Source of the DNA: Spirogloea muscicola
Lineage: Eukaryota; Streptophyta; Zygnematophyceae; Spirogloeales; Spirogloeaceae
Direction of reading: 5' to 3'
Assembly (NCBI GenBank): GCA_009602725.1
Contig: WELB01000241.1
Location: 95,636-154,036, forward strand
Length of the DNA stretch: 58,401 bases
Part shown: positions 55,994 to 58,401 of the stretch, piece after piece
Layout of the letters: each line of letters opens with the position of its first letter
Numbering within the stretch: the first letter of the stretch is position 1
Notes under the pieces: generated by a model
The model's database searches: none
Told to the model about the DNA's origin: nothing
What the model saw: the letters and a program-made list of their open reading frames with translations, nothing else
Position numbers and translations under genes: made by a program

Positions 55994-57012
55994 CATTCTT
56001 TAGGCTAATGTACAGCAATTGTGTTTAGGGCAGTTACCTTCACATCGATCAAGCAAGCCTCAGCTTGCTGGTGGGCCCACCCTCATTATAATTCACAGGC
56101 CCCTGGGCAGCACTTTAGTTGATCTAGGAAGCACCTTAGGCTGGCAGAGTCAGTAACACTCACACTCTGTATTGTCATCAACTTAGCTGCTGCTAGCAAG
56201 TGCGAATTTGACACGAGCTCCCATGTAGCTCAGGGGGTGTCTTTGTATTGAACATCCACATACCAGTTATGGAGCGTCTGAAGTTCATGGCATTGAGTGT
56301 GCAGCCTAAATGTCATCCCCAGGCCTGTTTGTGGTCGGATGGTAGCCTGAGGAGGCAATCTCCGCGCTATGCAGGGGCCGACGGTCTTGCATTAGGGCCA
56401 GTGCCAGCGGACCACTGTGTCTCTCATACTACTGGCAGCTTGATTGGGCTTCTGAAATTAGCCATCATGGCCAGCTGCAATATATGTTATTCGGGCCTCA
56501 GAGGTGCTGCTGCATTGCGCATCTATAAGCAGGAGAGCATGCGAACCAAGCTGGGTGTGTGGGGATGTTTCACTTCATTCAACATCTTCAGCGTGCTGCG
56601 TAAAAGTTTGAAGTCGCGACACACTAAGTACAGTCAACACGAAGACCATAGCCAGCCTTCATGGTGACTGTGCTTAGTGTCTCGCGACTTCAAACATTAC
56701 TACTTTCCATGGCAGACCTTTGTGTTATCACAACAGCCTGCCAAAGTAAAGCGAAGGTGCCGCACGTGTGTCCCCTCAAGCTTTGTTACTAATTGCAAAG
56801 TACTCCTGCATAGATTAGGTGCTTTGAATCAAAAGCGGGCAAGCGCATGCCTACCTGCTTGTCCATTCACAGTATCTCGCCTTGCATTCTTACTAAAAAG
56901 ATGGCACTTGCACACTGCACAGCAAGGGTCAGGCTCTGAATATTGGGCCTCAAGTTAAAAGATAAAGGACTATTTGAAGTCAATGAGAGGACTATTAGCA
57001 CAGTACAAGTCG
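55994..57012. other. Convergent intergenic region containing a hairpin
   Basis: Lies between the RSH1 stop (+) and the stop of the minus-strand gene at 57013. No protein gene is seen. A near-perfect hairpin lies at 56606-56695. Confidence 0.5.
56606..56695. repeat. Near-perfect 31-bp stem hairpin (90 nt)
   Basis: Left arm 56606-56636 begins GTTTGAAGTCGCGACAC. Right arm 56665-56695 ends GTCTCGCGACTTCAAAC. About 29 of 31 positions pair, with one mismatch and one wobble, around a 28-nt loop. It could be a miRNA/siRNA precursor or a short palindromic element. Confidence 0.75.
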
Positions 57013-58401
57013 TCAAAGGGGAGGAGCGTCCAGCTCTGCAGGCTCCTCAATGGATGGACTCCCGTCAGAAAGCAGAGCCGGGGGCTTCTGGGCCTCCAGG
57101 GCTTCCTTGAATGTTTCTGTAGATCGGAAGTCCGTTGCGCCGCTGTTGTATGTCCGCACAGCGTACACGCAGCCCCCCAGCTGTGCCAGCCACCCAGATG
57201 CACAGGCCCAGCATAGAGATGTGTGAGTTGGTGAGGAGCTCCTTGGTAAACGGCCCTCTCTTAGCTCATTAATCGCTGTGGGTTGATAGAATGACAGTCT
57301 CAAGAGCAGAGGCATACTGACTTAAGCAGAATCAATCCGAAGGTTAGGCTCAAAAGTCTGGGCGTCACAGCATGGTTTCCATGGTGCGACCTGTTATTGT
57401 CTTGTACCCCAAGACCTGCGAGTGTCCAGCATGAAGTACAATGTCCAAAGGCAGCATCAAAGTATGAGTAGTCAAGGATCTGCCATAGCATACCGCAATG
57501 ATGATGCCAAACGCCCAGAGGTACTCGAGGACAAAGCCGAGGGGGTTCCACTGGGGGCCGGTCCAGAAGTCAGGCTCGTCACCAGGCATCTTTGGGCGGT
57601 AGCCCGGCGGTGCGCGTGGCCGCTCTGCATCTGGGGCCGGGCCGCCAAGGAGGGCATGAGAGGTGAGGCGCTTGCTAAGGTCGCAGAGGACTTCGCAGAC
57701 GTGATCCACAACCAAGAGCCTCTCACTTCCATGGCTCGCAAATTTAACACAACGACGTCATGTCATGAAATATTGATGGACGATCACGCGACCCCCGACT
57801 GGGTTGATACTCTAGCTATGCTTGTGAGCATCGCCACACTTGGACCCTGCCGCAGGCCGCAAGACCACCATTCCTCCGGTTCCTCGAGGCGACAAGGTCG
57901 CATGGCTACTCGAGGAGCATGAGGAGCGACCGCCCAATGGCTCCAGTTCTCAGCAACTTCTAGTACAAAAGCGCAAGCTTCCGCTCTGCGGCGGCTCCGG
58001 CGGCGAAGTAAGGGGTTTACGGTTTGGGGTTTGGGGTTTTTAGGATTACCTTGCGGCGGCTTGTCCAGTGCGGCGCCGCCGCCCGGGCGCCGCTCGTCGG
58101 CGGCGGCGGCGACGGGCTTCTCGATCTTGGCCGCCTCGACGCGCAGCGCCCTCCTCGGCGGCGGCGTTGCTGGGCGCACGGAACGTCAGCAGAGGCTGCG
58201 TCAGCGTCAAGGTCAGCTCGGGCTCTGCGCCGCCCCGAGGGTCAGCGTCAGCGGAGGCGGGGGAACCCCCACGGCCGAGCCTTGTCCAGGGCGGCCGCCG
58301 CCGGCCGCCGGGCCTTCCCTCTGTCGCAGCCTTGGCCACGCGGCGGCCGGCGACGGGGAGAAGGGACGCCCGCGGCGCCCGGCACGGCGGCGGCGGCAAC
58401 G
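57013..58401 (-). CDS. Partial minus-strand gene, predicted membrane protein of unknown function
   Basis: The clearest exon, about 57710-57494, reads VVDHVCEVLCDLSKRLTSHA, then PPGYRPKMPGDEPDFWTGPQ and WNPLGFVLEYLWAFGIIIA, the last a likely membrane segment, ending at a GTATGC donor. A short exon reading VLGYKTITG (about 57425-57400) may follow. The last exon reads GGCVYAVRTYNSGATDFRST, then FKEALEAQKPPALL, and stops at 57013. Its phase does not connect cleanly with the previous one, so an exon is missing or misplaced. Upstream, VEAAKIEKPVAAAADERR ends at a possible donor at 58047. I do not recognise the family. The composition suggests an organelle membrane protein, which is inference. A plus-strand frame at 57858-58011 is also protein-like, so the 5' part is uncertain. 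Confidence 0.45.
58013..58047 (+). repeat. Telomere-like TTTGGGG/TTTAGG tract
   Basis: GGGGTTTACGGTTTGGGGTT and onward, squeezed between two possible 5' splice sites: GAA|GTAAGG on + (58011) and CAAG|GTAATCC on - (58047). If the minus gene is right, it reads CCCCAAA/CCTAAA in sense, immediately after the donor. Confidence 0.75.

Noticed and set aside
1857-58047. Idea that the window is near a chromosome end because of TTTAGGG repeats
   Set aside because: The tracts are short, degenerate, scattered and inside introns of ordinary genes; no long uniform array is present.

Overview
The window looks like nuclear DNA of a green alga or another member of the green lineage. The reasons are plant-type proteins in intron-rich genes (a plastid RSH1-type RelA/SpoT homolog, an AAE17/18-type acyl-activating enzyme, a DExH3/DExH5-type helicase, a PASTICCINO2-type dehydratase, an AP2/ERF domain), TTTAGGG/CCCTAAA telomere-type motifs, GC-rich exons with GGC/CCG runs, and short GT-AG introns. 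A species cannot be named from the sequence. Gene models were built by hand from conserved protein blocks, splice sites and codon phase; every exon junction quoted as firm keeps frame.

Layout. 1-403 (+): C-terminal part of an AP2/ERF factor interrupted by a T112 run. 2493-4641 (-): complete 9-exon 3-hydroxyacyl-CoA dehydratase. 4850-8460: cluster of decayed non-LTR retrotransposon pieces, including a fold-back with arms of about 0.64 kb. 9375-12348 (-): zinc-knuckle protein with 11 CCHC modules. 12956-18535 (-): 14-exon acyl-activating enzyme. 19020-21110: more retrotransposon remains. 22541-26762 (+): large bZIP factor whose 5' end is lost in an N gap. 27369-33966 (-): DExH RNA helicase whose 5' end is in a second N gap. 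34708-36580 (+): unrecognised protein, divergent from the helicase. 36892-39937 (-): mitochondrial SIRT4-class sirtuin. 40020-41000: retrotransposon 3' tails. 41000-45400: mostly no recognisable gene. 45559-47873 (+): ChaC-type gamma-glutamylcyclotransferase. 49206-55993 (+): complete 20-exon RSH1. 57013-58401 (-): partial predicted membrane protein.

The genes do not form one pathway; they are a typical mixed eukaryotic neighbourhood: very-long-chain fatty-acid elongation in the ER, peroxisomal acyl activation, plastid ppGpp metabolism, mitochondrial deacylation, glutathione turnover, RNA remodelling and transcription factors. The most unusual features are (i) telomere-like CCCTAAA tracts that recur inside introns, several of them about 30 nt after the 5' splice site and nearly always in the same orientation relative to the gene, (ii) two related retrotransposon families known here mainly from very short 3' tails that share a C-terminal peptide (family A also carries a 3' hairpin), (iii) GC-AG introns sharing the donor AG|GCATG, and (iv) tandem amplification of one-knuckle exons.
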